Assembly: GCF_028356935.1 (NCBI RefSeq)
Contig: NZ_CP102798.1
Coordinates: 1,240,001 to 1,304,000 of the forward strand
DNA: 64,000 bases
Source: Lysinibacillus sp. OF-1
GTDB taxonomy: Bacteria > Bacillota > Bacilli > Bacillales_A > Planococcaceae
Direction of reading: 5' to 3'
Below the pieces are notes generated by a model. That model was not told the DNA's origin, made no database searches, and saw only the letters and a list, made by a program, of their open reading frames with translations. Shown here one piece after another: positions 8,747 to 18,399 of the stretch. The number at the start of each line of letters is the position of its first letter. Position 1 is the first letter of the stretch. A program made the translations under genes and the position numbers.

Positions 8747-9721
8747 ATGTTTAAGAGAAAGAGAAAGTCGCATGTATCGATTGAACTGAAGGATTATGTG
8801 CTACGTGCGATTGTGGCGAAAGGACCTGAGCCTAGTCAATGGCATGGCTATGAATATCCTTTACCAGCTGATATTGTTGAAAATGGAGCAATCATAGATG
8901 AGGTGGCTCTTTTTGAAATTATTAAAGAACAGGTTGTGAAGTGGACAGGAAAAAAACAGGCTGTGCGTATGTTTGTGCCTGATACAACTGTTTTATTAAA
9001 AAGTTTCGAGCATCCTAAAGATGTTAAACCACAGGAATTACGAGGATATGCTGAAATGGAGTTGGGCCATTCTATTCATTTACCTTTTCAGGACCCGTTA
9101 ATTGATGTTTATGATCCCGATGCGGAGGACGGCAAGGCGATATTATTTGCTGCACCTTCAGAGGAAATTACGAAAATAGTAGGAATGCTGTTAGATGTCT
9201 CCTTGGACCCTGAAGCTGCCGATATTCGAGCCTTATGCAATATACGTTTGTTAGAACATATGTCAATGTTAGTGCCTAATAAAACATATTTAATTGCTGA
9301 GTGGTCTATCAATGAACTTTCCATTAGTATCTTTTCAAACGGACAGGTTGAGTTTTTACGTTATCAATCGATTGAAACAGATATGGCACAATGGCAGGGC
9401 AAAAAAGTCGATGAATTTAGCTACCAATTTCTCTACAATGGTGAAACCGAAGATTACCAGATGGTCGTCATGGATCAGGTTTTAGAAATTGATCGGATGA
9501 TGAATTTCTTTAAGTTTTCTTTACATAAAGGGGAAAAAACAGTAGATGAAATCATAATGCTTGGTGATAACCCGTTACTCAAATCAATAGGAACCTTATT
9601 ATCTTCTAATTTAGAGACACCTTTGATGATTGTTGATGGAGCAAAAATTGAAAAGTTCTTTCCTTATTTTAAAAAAGAATTTTCAACATTGCTAGGCTTA
9701 GCTTTGAAGGAGGTTCATTAA
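8747..9721 (+). CDS. pilM: Type IV pilus inner-membrane assembly protein PilM
   Basis: PilM is a cytoplasmic actin-like ATPase-fold protein that binds the N-terminal tail of PilN. The 324-aa product opens with HVSIELKDYVLRAIV, the first phosphate-loop strand pair of the FtsA/PilM fold, and contains VRMFVPDTTVLLK and a conserved-looking C-terminal GLALKE. Sequence identity to proteobacterial PilM is low, so the call leans on position ahead of PilN and PilO-like genes. I chose ATG 8747 because AAGGAGG stands 9 bases upstream; the TTG at 8702 has no site. The stop overlaps the next start (TAATG). Confidence 0.75.
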   Translation: MFKRKRKSHVSIELKDYVLRAIVAKGPEPSQWHGYEYPLPADIVENGAIIDEVALFEIIKEQVVKWTGKKQAVRMFVPDTTVLLKSFEHPKDVKPQELRGYAEMELGHSIHLPFQDPLIDVYDPDAEDGKAILFAAPSEEITKIVGMLLDVSLDPEAADIRALCNIRLLEHMSMLVPNKTYLIAEWSINELSISIFSNGQVEFLRYQSIETDMAQWQGKKVDEFSYQFLYNGETEDYQMVVMDQVLEIDRMMNFFKFSLHKGEKTVDEIIMLGDNPLLKSIGTLLSSNLETPLMIVDGAKIEKFFPYFKKEFSTLLGLALKEVH

Positions 9722-10314
9722 TGGTTCCAGATATAAACCTCTTACCACAGCTTGAAAAACGGTCTACTTCACCAAAGCTTTTTTATAGCTTGATAATTGT
9801 CATTGTGGGTCTAATAGCAGCTTATTTACTATTTATATTTTTTACAGCTAAAAGTGATTTGTCACGTTTAGCTGCTGAGGAAAAGACATTAACGACACAG
9901 CTTGAACAATTACAGCAAGAGTTAGATGTAAGACAAAGTGTTGATCAGGGATCATTGGAGGAATCTGTTGCCTATATTCAAGGTGTTTCTTATCCTGTAA
10001 CCCCATTAATTGATGAAACGAAAACTTTACTACCAACTCAAACATACTTGCGTAGCTACGTTTTTGGGGAAAATACAGTTACTATTGAAGTGGATTTTGA
10101 AACGATGACCGATATATCGAAATATGTAGAGCGACTTTTAATGAGTAGTTTTTTTACAGACGCACAAATTAATACAGTGTCAAACTTCGATATAGAGCTT
10201 GGCGAACAGAAGGAATTAACGCCTGAACAAAAATTTAAAGAAGTACCACGTTATTCAGTGTCCATTACGGCGACAATCGACTTTATATATTTAGCTGGAG
10301 GACGACGCTCATGA
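9721..10314 (+). CDS. pilN: Type IV pilus assembly protein PilN-like
   Basis: Bitopic membrane protein of 197 aa. The first residues, MVPDINLLPQ, match the conserved cytoplasmic PilN motif (INLLP) that docks in PilM. A transmembrane helix follows (about residues 20-43), then a coiled coil (about 45-75, TTQLEQLQQELDV) and a small alpha/beta extracytoplasmic domain. Start ATG overlaps the pilM stop by one base and the stop overlaps pilO (ATGA), so the three are translationally coupled. PilN and PilO form the alignment complex joining the platform to outer parts. Confidence 0.82.
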   Translation: MVPDINLLPQLEKRSTSPKLFYSLIIVIVGLIAAYLLFIFFTAKSDLSRLAAEEKTLTTQLEQLQQELDVRQSVDQGSLEESVAYIQGVSYPVTPLIDETKTLLPTQTYLRSYVFGENTVTIEVDFETMTDISKYVERLLMSSFFTDAQINTVSNFDIELGEQKELTPEQKFKEVPRYSVSITATIDFIYLAGGRRS

Positions 10315-11000
10315 ATAAATTAACGAGTAGTAAAAATTCATCTATTATCTTGTTATTGACTTTAATCGTTTCTATTTTATTTGCGCTTTATTATTATTTA
10401 TTATTACCAAGATTAAATGAAGTAGAAGCAAAAGAGAGTCATGTATCACAACTCCAGCAAGAGATTTCTAGTGTAAAAGAACAATTAGCTCAATTAGACA
10501 AGGAGCAGGGTCAGTCGACTATCAATGTTTTAGCGTTAAGACAGAAGCTACCTACAACAAGAGCTGTTGAAAAGATCATACTAGATTTAGCTGAGATTGA
10601 GGAAGTGACAGGAACACGCATAAAGTCATTAACAGTTCAAAATGATGATGCGGCTGTTTCGCAATCAGATGTATCGCAAGACCTTAATCTGTTGGAGCAA
10701 GCTGAAGAAGAGGTTAATGGTGAGCAGGATAACAAGATTAAGAGTTCACCGATTTCATCTATTTCAAAGGATTCCTTACCATCGAATTTAAAGTTGATTA
10801 CTTTTATATTAGAGGTTGGGGCGCTTGATTTTAATTCTCTAGAGAGCTTTTTACAAGAAATTGAACAATTACAGCGTGTGATGAAAACGGATACTATCGA
10901 ATTCAAATTGCCTGGAGAGCAGGATCAATTAGAAAAAGATACGGATCTTACTTTACAAGCTACCGTCCAGGTGACGACGTTCTATTACGAAGGAGAGTAA
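10311..11000 (+). CDS. pilO: Type IV pilus assembly protein PilO-like
   Basis: 229-aa bitopic protein with the PilO plan: a short cytoplasmic tail, a transmembrane helix (about residues 12-32), a coiled coil (about 38-65, VSQLQQEISSVKEQLAQL) and a C-terminal domain that ends LTLQATVQVTTFYYEGE, typical of the PilO ferredoxin-like fold. A Ser/Glu/Asp-rich insert occupies residues about 105-150. It is the third gene of the coupled pilMNO set and is followed by a long hairpin before the peptidase gene. Family assignment is by topology and order, since PilO sequences diverge quickly. Confidence 0.78.
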   Translation: MNKLTSSKNSSIILLLTLIVSILFALYYYLLLPRLNEVEAKESHVSQLQQEISSVKEQLAQLDKEQGQSTINVLALRQKLPTTRAVEKIILDLAEIEEVTGTRIKSLTVQNDDAAVSQSDVSQDLNLLEQAEEEVNGEQDNKIKSSPISSISKDSLPSNLKLITFILEVGALDFNSLESFLQEIEQLQRVMKTDTIEFKLPGEQDQLEKDTDLTLQATVQVTTFYYEGE

Positions 11001-11011
11001 TAATTGCATTG

Positions 11012-11047
11012 ATAGGCGTTCCATACTGCATCTGTATGGGCGCCTAT
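11012..11047 (+). promoter_or_regulatory. Long hairpin between pilO and prepilin peptidase gene
   Basis: ATAGGCG plus CCATAC (11012-11026) pair with GTATGG plus CGCCTAT (11034-11047) around a 7-base loop, with one bulge. There is no T-run behind it. It lies in the 67-base gap before the peptidase start and may be a partial terminator, a processing site or an RNA stabiliser. Confidence 0.6.
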
Positions 11048-11067
11048 TAGTTTAGGAGGACAGAAAA

Positions 11068-11820
11068 TTGGAAATGGCTTATACAATCTTTCTATTTTTA
11101 TTTGGGCTTGTCTTTGGCTCTTTTTATAATGTGGTAGGCTTACGTGTGCCACAGAAGGAGTCGATTGTACAACCTCCTTCACATTGTACTAAATGTCAAA
11201 GGCAACTGACGGCGCTTGATTTAGTGCCAGTTTTATCTTATGTGTTTTTGGGTGGAAAATGTCGGAGCTGTGGCAATAAAATAGCTTGGATTTATCCAGT
11301 AATGGAATTATTAACAGGACTATTGTTTGCCTTTGCTTATCGGCAGCTTGGTTGGAGCATAGAGTTTATAGTAGCCCTATTTTTTATTTCATTATTAGTC
11401 ATCATTGTTGTTTCTGATATAGCCTATATGCTGATTCCGAATAAGGTGCTTTTATTCTTTTTACCCTTCCTTATTATTGGACGAGTATTGTCGCCATTAA
11501 CACCCTGGTGGGACTGTGCTGTAGGTGCAGTCGTTGGTTTCGGCATATTATATAGTATTGCTGTGATATCAAACGGGGGCATGGGTGGAGGCGATATTAA
11601 ATTATTCTTTTTAATTGGACTTGTTCTTGGTACAATGCATACACTGTTAACATTATTTATAGCTGCAGTTATCGGCATGATTGTCGGGCTTGTCGTGTTA
11701 ACGAAGAACAAGCAGGGGAGAAAAACACCTATTCCTTTTGGACCTTCTATTGCATTAGCCGCTATCATTGTCTATTTTTATGGGGATTCATTAATCGATT
11801 GGTATTTAGGTTTTTGGTAA
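11068..11820 (+). CDS. pilD: Prepilin peptidase / N-methyltransferase PilD (A24 family)
   Basis: Polytopic aspartyl protease that cleaves type III leaders after Gly and methylates the new N-terminus. The 250-aa protein has the A24 N-terminal domain with two CxxC pairs (CTKC and CRSC, about residues 36-72) and the peptidase domain with the two catalytic Asp contexts VVSDIAYMLIPN and GMGGGDIKLF. About seven membrane segments are visible. TTG 11068 is preferred because AGGAGGA ends 7 bases before it; ATG 11074 would be 13 bases away. Last gene of the pil operon, and the processing enzyme for all four pilin-like proteins here. Confidence 0.93.
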   Translation: MEMAYTIFLFLFGLVFGSFYNVVGLRVPQKESIVQPPSHCTKCQRQLTALDLVPVLSYVFLGGKCRSCGNKIAWIYPVMELLTGLLFAFAYRQLGWSIEFIVALFFISLLVIIVVSDIAYMLIPNKVLLFFLPFLIIGRVLSPLTPWWDCAVGAVVGFGILYSIAVISNGGMGGGDIKLFFLIGLVLGTMHTLLTLFIAAVIGMIVGLVVLTKNKQGRKTPIPFGPSIALAAIIVYFYGDSLIDWYLGFW

Positions 11821-11853
11821 TTGTTCAATCTTCAAGCATATGGAGGGAAGCAA

Positions 11854-12576
11854 GTGAAACCGATTATTGGCATTACAGCCTTTGTGGAAGATGATTTATC
11901 CTCTCGATTAAATGCTGCTTACAGTAAAAGTATCATTGATGCAGGTGGGATTCCGCTTATTATTCCACTTGGCGTAGAGGAGGATGCCACACAAATTCTA
12001 TCCCTTACAGATGGTTTATTGTTATCTGGAGGCTATGACGTGCATCCATTTCTGTATGGGGCAGAGCCTGCACCAAAACTAGGGAAAATTCATCCAGCAA
12101 GAGATACGGTAGAGTTAGCATTAATTGAAGCGGCATTCACACGAAAGATGCCTATTTTGGGTATTTGCCGAGGCATTCAAATACTAAATGTAGCACTAGG
12201 TGGTACTTTATTTCAGGATATTGATAGTGACCATTTTAGTACTAAGCTGCTCAAGCATGTACAGCAATCTGCTCGAGCTGTAGCTACTCATTATGTACAA
12301 ATTATGGAGGAGAATTTATTAGCGACCATTTTACAACAAGAGAAAATAGCGGTAAATTCATTTCATCATCAGGCAGTTAATGTATTAGCAGAGAAATTAA
12401 AAGTAGCAGCAAAATCGAGTGATGGCATTATCGAAGCAGTTGTTCATGAAGAGTTGCCATTTTGCTTGGCTGTTCAGTGGCATCCCGAGGAACTAGCTAT
12501 AGCAGGAGATGAGCCTGCACAAAAATTATTTTCAGCCTTTGTTGAAGCTAGCTTAAAATTCAAAAAGGAAGCGTAG
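11854..12576 (+). CDS. Gamma-glutamyl-gamma-aminobutyrate hydrolase-like (class I glutamine amidotransferase, C26)
   Basis: Cytoplasmic class I glutamine-amidotransferase fold of 240 aa. The nucleophile elbow GICRGIQ carries the catalytic Cys, and the triad is completed by His and Glu in VQWHPEEL near the C-terminus. LSGGYDVHPFLYG is the usual PuuD/peptidase C26 loop, so it probably cleaves gamma-glutamyl amides. The substrate is not visible from the sequence. GTG 11854 is chosen as start because TGGAGGG lies 6 bases upstream; the earlier TTG abuts the pilD stop. It lies just after the pil operon and ends at a terminator, so it may be cotranscribed without being functionally linked. Confidence 0.82.
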   Translation: MKPIIGITAFVEDDLSSRLNAAYSKSIIDAGGIPLIIPLGVEEDATQILSLTDGLLLSGGYDVHPFLYGAEPAPKLGKIHPARDTVELALIEAAFTRKMPILGICRGIQILNVALGGTLFQDIDSDHFSTKLLKHVQQSARAVATHYVQIMEENLLATILQQEKIAVNSFHHQAVNVLAEKLKVAAKSSDGIIEAVVHEELPFCLAVQWHPEELAIAGDEPAQKLFSAFVEASLKFKKEA

Positions 12577-12590
12577 CAGGGGACTGTACA

Positions 12591-12621
12591 AAGAATCCAA
12601 CCATATATGGATTCTTTTTTT
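12591..12621 (+). terminator. Rho-independent terminator
   Basis: AAGAATCCA pairs with TGGATTCTT around an 8-base loop and is followed by a run of seven T. It closes the pil/amidohydrolase transcript. Confidence 0.85.
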
Positions 12622-12685
12622 GCGTAAAAAAGAGGATACATGCTCTTAGAAGGAACACATAATCCTCAAAACCTACTTTAAATGA

Positions 12686-13303
12686 TTAATGTACACGACG
12701 ATATAGTCCTACAACTTGTCCTAAAATAGAAACTTGATCGACGATAATAGGCTCCATAGATGAGTTTTCAGGCTGTAATCGGAAATGATTTTTTTCCTTG
12801 AAGAAACGTTTGACCGTCGCTTCATCCTCTGCTGTCATGGCTACAACAATATCTCCGTTATTAGCTGTTGCCTTTTGCTTCACAATAACTAAATCGCCGT
12901 CTAAAATTCCTGCTTCAATCATAGATTCCCCCATAATCTCTAGCATGAATAACTGATCCTCGCTTGTGCCATACGTATCTGGTAATGGGAAATATTCTTC
13001 AATGTTTTCAATAGCAGTAATTGGAGAACCAGCAGTTACCTTCCCCACAAGTGGTACATGAATGACTTGCTGCTTTTGAATAGACTCTTCAGGCTCTAAA
13101 ATTTCAATTGCACGTGGCTTTGTTGGATCTCGACGAATAAAGCCCTTTTGTTCTAATCGAGCTAAATGACCATGAACAGTTGAACTTGAAGCAAGTCCGA
13201 CTGCTTCCCCGATTTCACGTACTGATGGTGGATATCCCTTAGCTCGTACCTCTTCTTTAATAAAAGCCAAAATGTCCTCTTGTCTTTTCGAAACTTTTTT
13301 CAT
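12686..13303 (-). CDS. lexA: SOS repressor LexA
   Basis: 205-aa repressor of the DNA-damage regulon. It has an N-terminal winged helix (residues 1-65, with [20 protein letters not shown] as recognition region) and a C-terminal S24 self-cleavage domain. The scissile Ala91-Gly92 is in VTAGSP, the catalytic Ser127 is in GESM and Lys165 in ATVKRF, all intact. It is transcribed away from yneA, and the 166-base gap contains several sequences close to the Gram-positive SOS box, so it should be self-regulated as in Bacillus subtilis (DinR). Confidence 0.97.
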   Translation of the reverse strand: MKKVSKRQEDILAFIKEEVRAKGYPPSVREIGEAVGLASSSTVHGHLARLEQKGFIRRDPTKPRAIEILEPEESIQKQQVIHVPLVGKVTAGSPITAIENIEEYFPLPDTYGTSEDQLFMLEIMGESMIEAGILDGDLVIVKQKATANNGDIVVAMTAEDEATVKRFFKEKNHFRLQPENSSMEPIIVDQVSILGQVVGLYRRVH

Positions 13304-13360
13304 GAGTGCTCACCTCTTTTTTCTAATATCATTCTTCTTATTTGATAGTATAACAGAATG

Positions 13361-13451
13361 CGAACATGTATGCAAACATAGGTTCGAAAAGTGTTTGACA
13401 AAAACGTTTGTTCGCTTTATTATGAGAACGTACATTCCGAACAAACATTCT
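13361..13451. promoter_or_regulatory. Cluster of LexA (SOS) box-like sites between lexA and yneA
   Basis: Four 14-mers approach the Bacillus consensus CGAACRNRYGTTYG: CAAACATAGGTTCG at 13373-13386, AAAACGTTTGTTCG at 13401-13414, AGAACGTACATTCC at 13425-13438 and CGAACAAACATTCT at 13438-13451. Each has two to three mismatches. One overlaps the spacer of the yneA promoter and two lie just downstream of its -10 box, positions suited to repression. Confidence 0.7.
13395..13423 (+). promoter_or_regulatory. Sigma-A promoter of yneA
   Basis: TTGACA (13395-13400) and TATTAT (13418-13423) are separated by 17 bases, a near-consensus housekeeping promoter directed to yneA and embedded among the SOS-box-like sites. 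Confidence 0.8.
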
Positions 13452-13469
13452 AAAAAAGGGGTTGTAACT

Positions 13470-14467
<998 letters not shown>

Positions 14468-14484
14468 ATTCACAGTAAAAAATG

Positions 14485-15060
14485 CTATTGATAGGAAGCC
14501 AAACTGTCGATGATGATGTTAGTAGGTAGTTGAAAAGGATACTCTTTATTTATTCGATCATAAAACATTATGCCATTTAAATGATCGATTTCATGTTGGA
14601 CAACGATCGCCCCATAGCCCTGAAACGGCAAGATGAATTCTTGACCATCAATGTCATATGCTCTGACCTTAATACGTTCGTATCTTGGCACAAAACCATG
14701 GACAGGTCGATTAACCGACAGGCAGCCTTCTCCATCAGGTAAATAAATCATATTGAGGGAATGACTTATGATTTTGGGATTGATAAACACCATTTCATTA
14801 TGATCAAACAGTACAGCAAACATTCGTTTGTCTACACCTATTTGATTTGCAGACAACCCAGTTCCAGGGCGAAGCTTATATTTTTTGGCTAGCGTTGGAT
14901 CTTGGCTGTTTTTGAGATATTGCAGCATAGCTAATAAAGTATTTCGATCCTCTTGGTTTAAGGGTGTCGTCACTTCTTCGGTTTGTTTTCGTAATAATAC
15001 CGAGTCTTCTTTCACAAAATCTTTCATGGTAATGATCGAATCAGGAAGAAATTTAGTCAT
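14485..15060 (-). CDS. def: Peptide deformylase
   Basis: Metalloenzyme that removes the N-formyl group from nascent proteins. All three motifs are present in the 191-aa product: GTGLSANQIG (about 66-75), EGCLS (111-115) and the zinc site HEIDH (156-160). The insert LAKKYKLRPGTG before motif 1 marks the longer type 2 class common in Firmicutes. ATG 15060 is used because GAGGTG lies 7 bases before it; that site is inside the overlapping XRE gene, whose stop is 6 bases into def. It interrupts the usual yneB-ynzC adjacency and may be a second deformylase. Confidence 0.93.
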   Translation of the reverse strand: MTKFLPDSIITMKDFVKEDSVLLRKQTEEVTTPLNQEDRNTLLAMLQYLKNSQDPTLAKKYKLRPGTGLSANQIGVDKRMFAVLFDHNEMVFINPKIISHSLNMIYLPDGEGCLSVNRPVHGFVPRYERIKVRAYDIDGQEFILPFQGYGAIVVQHEIDHLNGIMFYDRINKEYPFQLPTNIIIDSLASYQ

Positions 15061-15217
15061 ACATAAACACCTCATCAATACGGCTATTGAGGACTTTAGC
15101 CATGTTCAAAGCTAATGGCTCGTACTTATCATTTTCAATACAATTAATTGTCTGTCTAACAACACCGCATTCTTTCGTAAGTATAGCTTTGGTTATCCCT
15201 AATTTGTTTCTCAACAT
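15053..15217 (-). CDS. Small XRE-family helix-turn-helix regulator
   Basis: A 54-residue open frame reads MLRNKLGITKAILTKECGVV, then RQTINCIENDKYEPLALNMA, ending in KVLNSRIDEVFMYD. RQTINxIENxKYxP and the IDEVF tail are hallmarks of short XRE repressors of the YozG type; helices 4-5 are slightly shortened compared with the family. I chose ATG 15217 because GAGGAG stands about 10 bases upstream; ATG 15226 is too close to that site. Its 3' end overlaps the def start by 8 bases, so the two are coupled. It may regulate its own operon. Too short to have been picked up by a length cut-off. Confidence 0.75.
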   Translation of the reverse strand: MLRNKLGITKAILTKECGVVRQTINCIENDKYEPLALNMAKVLNSRIDEVFMYD

Positions 15218-15293
15218 TTTGATCATACTCCTCAGGTTTATCCCTCCGTTTTGTCTGAAGTGTTAGCCATTTATTTTATACTCTTTTTACTGA

Positions 15294-15327
15294 ATGACCA
15301 AATGTTGTTACTATGTAACACGGTCAT
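15294..15327. terminator. Hairpin behind GNAT gene (possible bidirectional terminator)
   Basis: ATGACC pairs with GGTCAT, enclosing a second stem GTTAC/GTAAC. TTTTA follows on the plus strand. It sits directly downstream of the minus-strand GNAT stop and upstream of the XRE-def promoter region. Confidence 0.5.
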
Positions 15328-15328
15328 T

Positions 15329-15850
15329 TTATAGAGTTCTATGCCATTCTTCTTGCAAGATTGCGTAATAGTATTCATCCCACCAATTGTCACCATGCGG
15401 TATACATTTTTTAAAAAATCCTTCACGCCGCATACCGATCTTTTCCATCACTCGGTAAGAAGCTATATTTTCGGGTTGGCATGTTGCTATTATTCTATGA
15501 AGCTTCAATTTGGAAAATCCATAATCTAATAGGGCTTGAGCAGCTTCTGATGCATAGCCATGTTGCTGATAAGCAGGATTCAATACCCATCCAATTTCAT
15601 AGGTATGTTCGCCAAAGCATCGATGAAAAACTAAATGACCAATAACTTCTGGTTGATCGCGTAAAGTAATGGCAAAATGCTTAGCTTGATCCGCGCTATT
15701 TTCTGTTATAAATTTTTGGACTTGTTCTTCAGTTAAAACTCCTTCAGGCATATAATGCATCACCGTTTCATCAGACATATAGCTATAAACAGCCTGCCAA
15801 TCTTGGGCTTCAAATTTTCGGATAAGTAATCGCTGTGTTGTGATGTTCAT
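15329..15850 (-). CDS. GNAT-family N-acetyltransferase (RimJ/RimL type)
   Basis: 173-aa acetyl-CoA-dependent acetyltransferase. The N-terminus TTQRLLIRKFEAQDW and the acetyl-CoA loop EIGWVLNPAYQQHGYASEAA (V-x-x-x-x-Q/R-x-x-G) are those of the Acetyltransf_3 / RimJ-RimL group, as is the region RIIATCQPENIASYRVMEKIGM. The substrate (protein N-terminus or small molecule) cannot be read from the sequence. ATG 15850 has GGAGGAA about 6 bases upstream. Stands alone between the def operon and ynzC on opposite strands. Confidence 0.9.
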   Translation of the reverse strand: MNITTQRLLIRKFEAQDWQAVYSYMSDETVMHYMPEGVLTEEQVQKFITENSADQAKHFAITLRDQPEVIGHLVFHRCFGEHTYEIGWVLNPAYQQHGYASEAAQALLDYGFSKLKLHRIIATCQPENIASYRVMEKIGMRREGFFKKCIPHGDNWWDEYYYAILQEEWHRTL

Positions 15851-16036
15851 TTAATTTCCTCCAATAAATATAAATTTTTTCCTTTTATTATTAGTTATAC
15901 ACGACTAACATCTGGAAGTCATGTAAATTATGGCTAAGAAGTGTTATTAAGGGTTGGTATAACTGCATTTTAAGGGAAAGCATGCTATACTTTGCATACT
16001 GAAGTCATTAAGCTAGGTATTGAAAGGTGTGTAACA

Positions 16037-16270
16037 ATGTTATCAAAGGAAAAAATTAACCGAATTAATGAACTTTCTGCTAAGGCCAAAAGTGGTCAAT
16101 TAACAGAAGCAGAGGCTAAGGAGCGAACAGCGCTTCGCAAGGAGTACTTAGATACGTTTAGAGCGACTATGCGAGATACGATTGAAAATGTAAAAGTGGT
16201 AGATGCAGAAGGTAATGATGTGACACCAGAGAAAGTAAGACAAGCTAAAAAAAATAAATTTCTAAATTAA
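16037..16270 (+). CDS. ynzC: DUF896 family protein YnzC
   Basis: 77-aa cytoplasmic helical protein. MLSKEKINRINELSAKAKSG and the stretch LTEAEAKERTALRKEYL are diagnostic of the YnzC/DUF896 family, two helices followed by a basic tail. In B. subtilis it is the third gene of the SOS operon yneA-yneB-ynzC; here three unrelated genes separate it from yneB, so it needs its own promoter. ATG 16037 has AAAGGTG 7 bases upstream. Biochemical role unknown. Confidence 0.9.
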   Translation: MLSKEKINRINELSAKAKSGQLTEAEAKERTALRKEYLDTFRATMRDTIENVKVVDAEGNDVTPEKVRQAKKNKFLN

Positions 16271-16342
16271 TGTGACACAATTCAATAAAGTATGTATGAA
16301 AACGCAATTAGTATAACAAAAGCATTGTTTTCTAAAGCAATG

Positions 16343-16371
16343 TTGACTAAACTGTAAAAGAACAATATAGG
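16343..16371 (+). promoter_or_regulatory. Candidate sigma-A promoter of tkt
   Basis: TTGACT (16343-16348), a 17-base spacer and TATAGG (16366-16371) lie 24 bases upstream of the transketolase start. Confidence 0.55.
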
Positions 16372-16394
16372 ACGAGAAAGGATGTCACAATATA

Positions 16395-18389
16395 ATGACT
16401 CAACACGCGGATCTTTTAGCAATTAATGCTATTCGAACTTTGTCAATCGACGCTATCGAAAAAGCAAATTCTGGTCACCCAGGTTTACCAATGGGGGCGG
16501 CGCCAATGGCTTATACGCTATGGACAAAACAATTACGCCATAATCCAGCAAATCCAAAATGGTATAACCGTGATCGTTTTGTACTATCAGCTGGTCATGG
16601 TTCTATGCTTCTGTACAGCTTACTTCATCTTGGAGGCTATGGTTTACCAATGGAAGAAATTCAAAACTTCCGCCAATGGGATTCATTAACACCAGGACAT
16701 CCTGAATACGGTCATACAGTAGGTGTAGAGGCAACAACTGGTCCACTTGGTCAAGGGATTGCTATGACAGTTGGTATGGCAATGGCTGAGCGTCATTTAG
16801 CGGCTACTTACAATAAACCTGGTCATGATATCGTTGACCACTACACATTTGCCCTTTGTGGTGATGGTGACTTAATGGAAGGTGTAGCAGCTGAAGCTAT
16901 TTCATTGGCTGGTCACTTAAAACTTGAAAAATTAATCGTACTTTACGATTCTAATGATATTTCTTTAGACGGTGACTTAGAAAAGTCATTCTCAGAAAAC
17001 GTACAAAAACGCTTTGAATCTTATGGCTGGAATTACTTAAAAGTGGCTGATGGTACAGATGTAGATGCCATTAATGCCACAATTGAAGAAGCGAAAAAAT
17101 CAACTGGCAAACCAACATTAATTGAAGTAAAAACAGTGATTGGTTTTGGTTCTCCAAATAAATCTGGTAAAGCAGATTCACATGGTGCGCCACTTGGTAC
17201 AGATGAAGTTGTCTTAACGAAAGCTGCGTATGAATGGGCACACGAGCCATTCCAAATTCCTGCTGAAGTGTATGATACATTTAATGCTGCTGCTGAAATA
17301 CAAGGTGCACAATCTGAGGAAGCTTGGAATGCTAAATTTGCTGCATATAAAGAAGAGTTCCCAGAGTTAGCGGCTCAATTTGAAAAAGCGATGAATGGTG
17401 AATTACCAGAGGACTTTGCGTCAGAGCTACCAGTATATGAGGCAGGTAAATCTGTAGCAACACGTTCTTCTTCTGGTGACGCGATTAATGCCATTGCGAA
17501 GAAAACTCCTTCATTCTTTGGTGGTTCCGCTGACCTTGCTGGCTCCAATAAAACAACGATGAAGGGTGCAGGCGATTTCTCTGCAGACGATTATGCTGGT
17601 CGCAACATCTGGTTTGGTGTTCGTGAATTTGCAATGGGTGCTGCAATGAACGGTATGGCTCTTCATGGTGGTTTAAATGTATTTGGCGGTACGTTCTTCG
17701 TATTCTCTGATTATGTTCGTCCAGCAGTTCGTCTTTCTGCATTAATGGGGCTTCCTGTAACATATGTATTTACACATGACTCTATAGCAGTAGGGGAAGA
17801 TGGTCCGACACATGAACCAATCGAACACCTTGCATCACTACGTGCGATGCCAAATCTCTCTGTTATTCGTCCTGCGGATGCAAATGAATCAGCAGTAGCT
17901 TGGGAGCTTGCCGTAGCATCAGAAAAAACGCCAACTGTTTTAGTATTATCTCGTCAAAACTTACCTGTCCTTGACGCTTCTATTGAAACAGTTCGTGATG
18001 GTGTTACGAAGGGTGCTTACACAGTATCTCCTGCTACAAAAGAAGTAGCAGATGCTATTTTAATCGCAACAGGCTCTGAGGTTTCACTTGCTGTTGAAGC
18101 ACAGAAAGCATTAAAAGCAGAAGGTGTGGATGTGGCAGTTGTTTCCATGCCGTCTATGGATCGCTTTGAAAAACAAGACGCAGCTTATAAAGAATCTGTC
18201 CTACCAAAAGCTGTGACAAAACGTCTTGCGATTGAAATGGGTGCATCATTTGGCTGGCATAAATATACTGGCTTTGAAGGTGACGTTCTTGCAATCGACA
18301 AGTTCGGTGCATCAGCTCCAGGTGAATTAGTAATGGAAAAATACGGATTCACTGTAGAAAATGTCGTAGCGAAAGTAAAAGCACTATAA
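16395..18389 (+). CDS. tkt: Transketolase
   Basis: Thiamine-diphosphate enzyme of the pentose phosphate pathway that moves two-carbon units between ketose and aldose phosphates. The 664-aa length is standard. Visible motifs are the substrate-binding [18 protein letters not shown], the ThDP/Mg motif [34 protein letters not shown] in the Pyr domain, and a C-terminal transketolase_C domain. AAAGGATG lies about 10 bases before ATG 16395. It follows ynzC as in B. subtilis and has a strong terminator of its own. Confidence 0.97.
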   Translation: MTQHADLLAINAIRTLSIDAIEKANSGHPGLPMGAAPMAYTLWTKQLRHNPANPKWYNRDRFVLSAGHGSMLLYSLLHLGGYGLPMEEIQNFRQWDSLTPGHPEYGHTVGVEATTGPLGQGIAMTVGMAMAERHLAATYNKPGHDIVDHYTFALCGDGDLMEGVAAEAISLAGHLKLEKLIVLYDSNDISLDGDLEKSFSENVQKRFESYGWNYLKVADGTDVDAINATIEEAKKSTGKPTLIEVKTVIGFGSPNKSGKADSHGAPLGTDEVVLTKAAYEWAHEPFQIPAEVYDTFNAAAEIQGAQSEEAWNAKFAAYKEEFPELAAQFEKAMNGELPEDFASELPVYEAGKSVATRSSSGDAINAIAKKTPSFFGGSADLAGSNKTTMKGAGDFSADDYAGRNIWFGVREFAMGAAMNGMALHGGLNVFGGTFFVFSDYVRPAVRLSALMGLPVTYVFTHDSIAVGEDGPTHEPIEHLASLRAMPNLSVIRPADANESAVAWELAVASEKTPTVLVLSRQNLPVLDASIETVRDGVTKGAYTVSPATKEVADAILIATGSEVSLAVEAQKALKAEGVDVAVVSMPSMDRFEKQDAAYKESVLPKAVTKRLAIEMGASFGWHKYTGFEGDVLAIDKFGASAPGELVMEKYGFTVENVVAKVKAL

Positions 18390-18399
18390 TTTATATTAA

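Noticed and set aside
51-11820. Pilus cluster as the comG competence operon
   Set aside because: The presence of PilT, PilMNO and PilD in one cluster and the PilB tetracysteine type fit a true type IV pilus; comGC-GG-like small pseudopilin order is not seen.
17485-17763. Minus-strand open frame within tkt
   Set aside because: Antisense shadow of the strongly conserved transketolase coding sequence.
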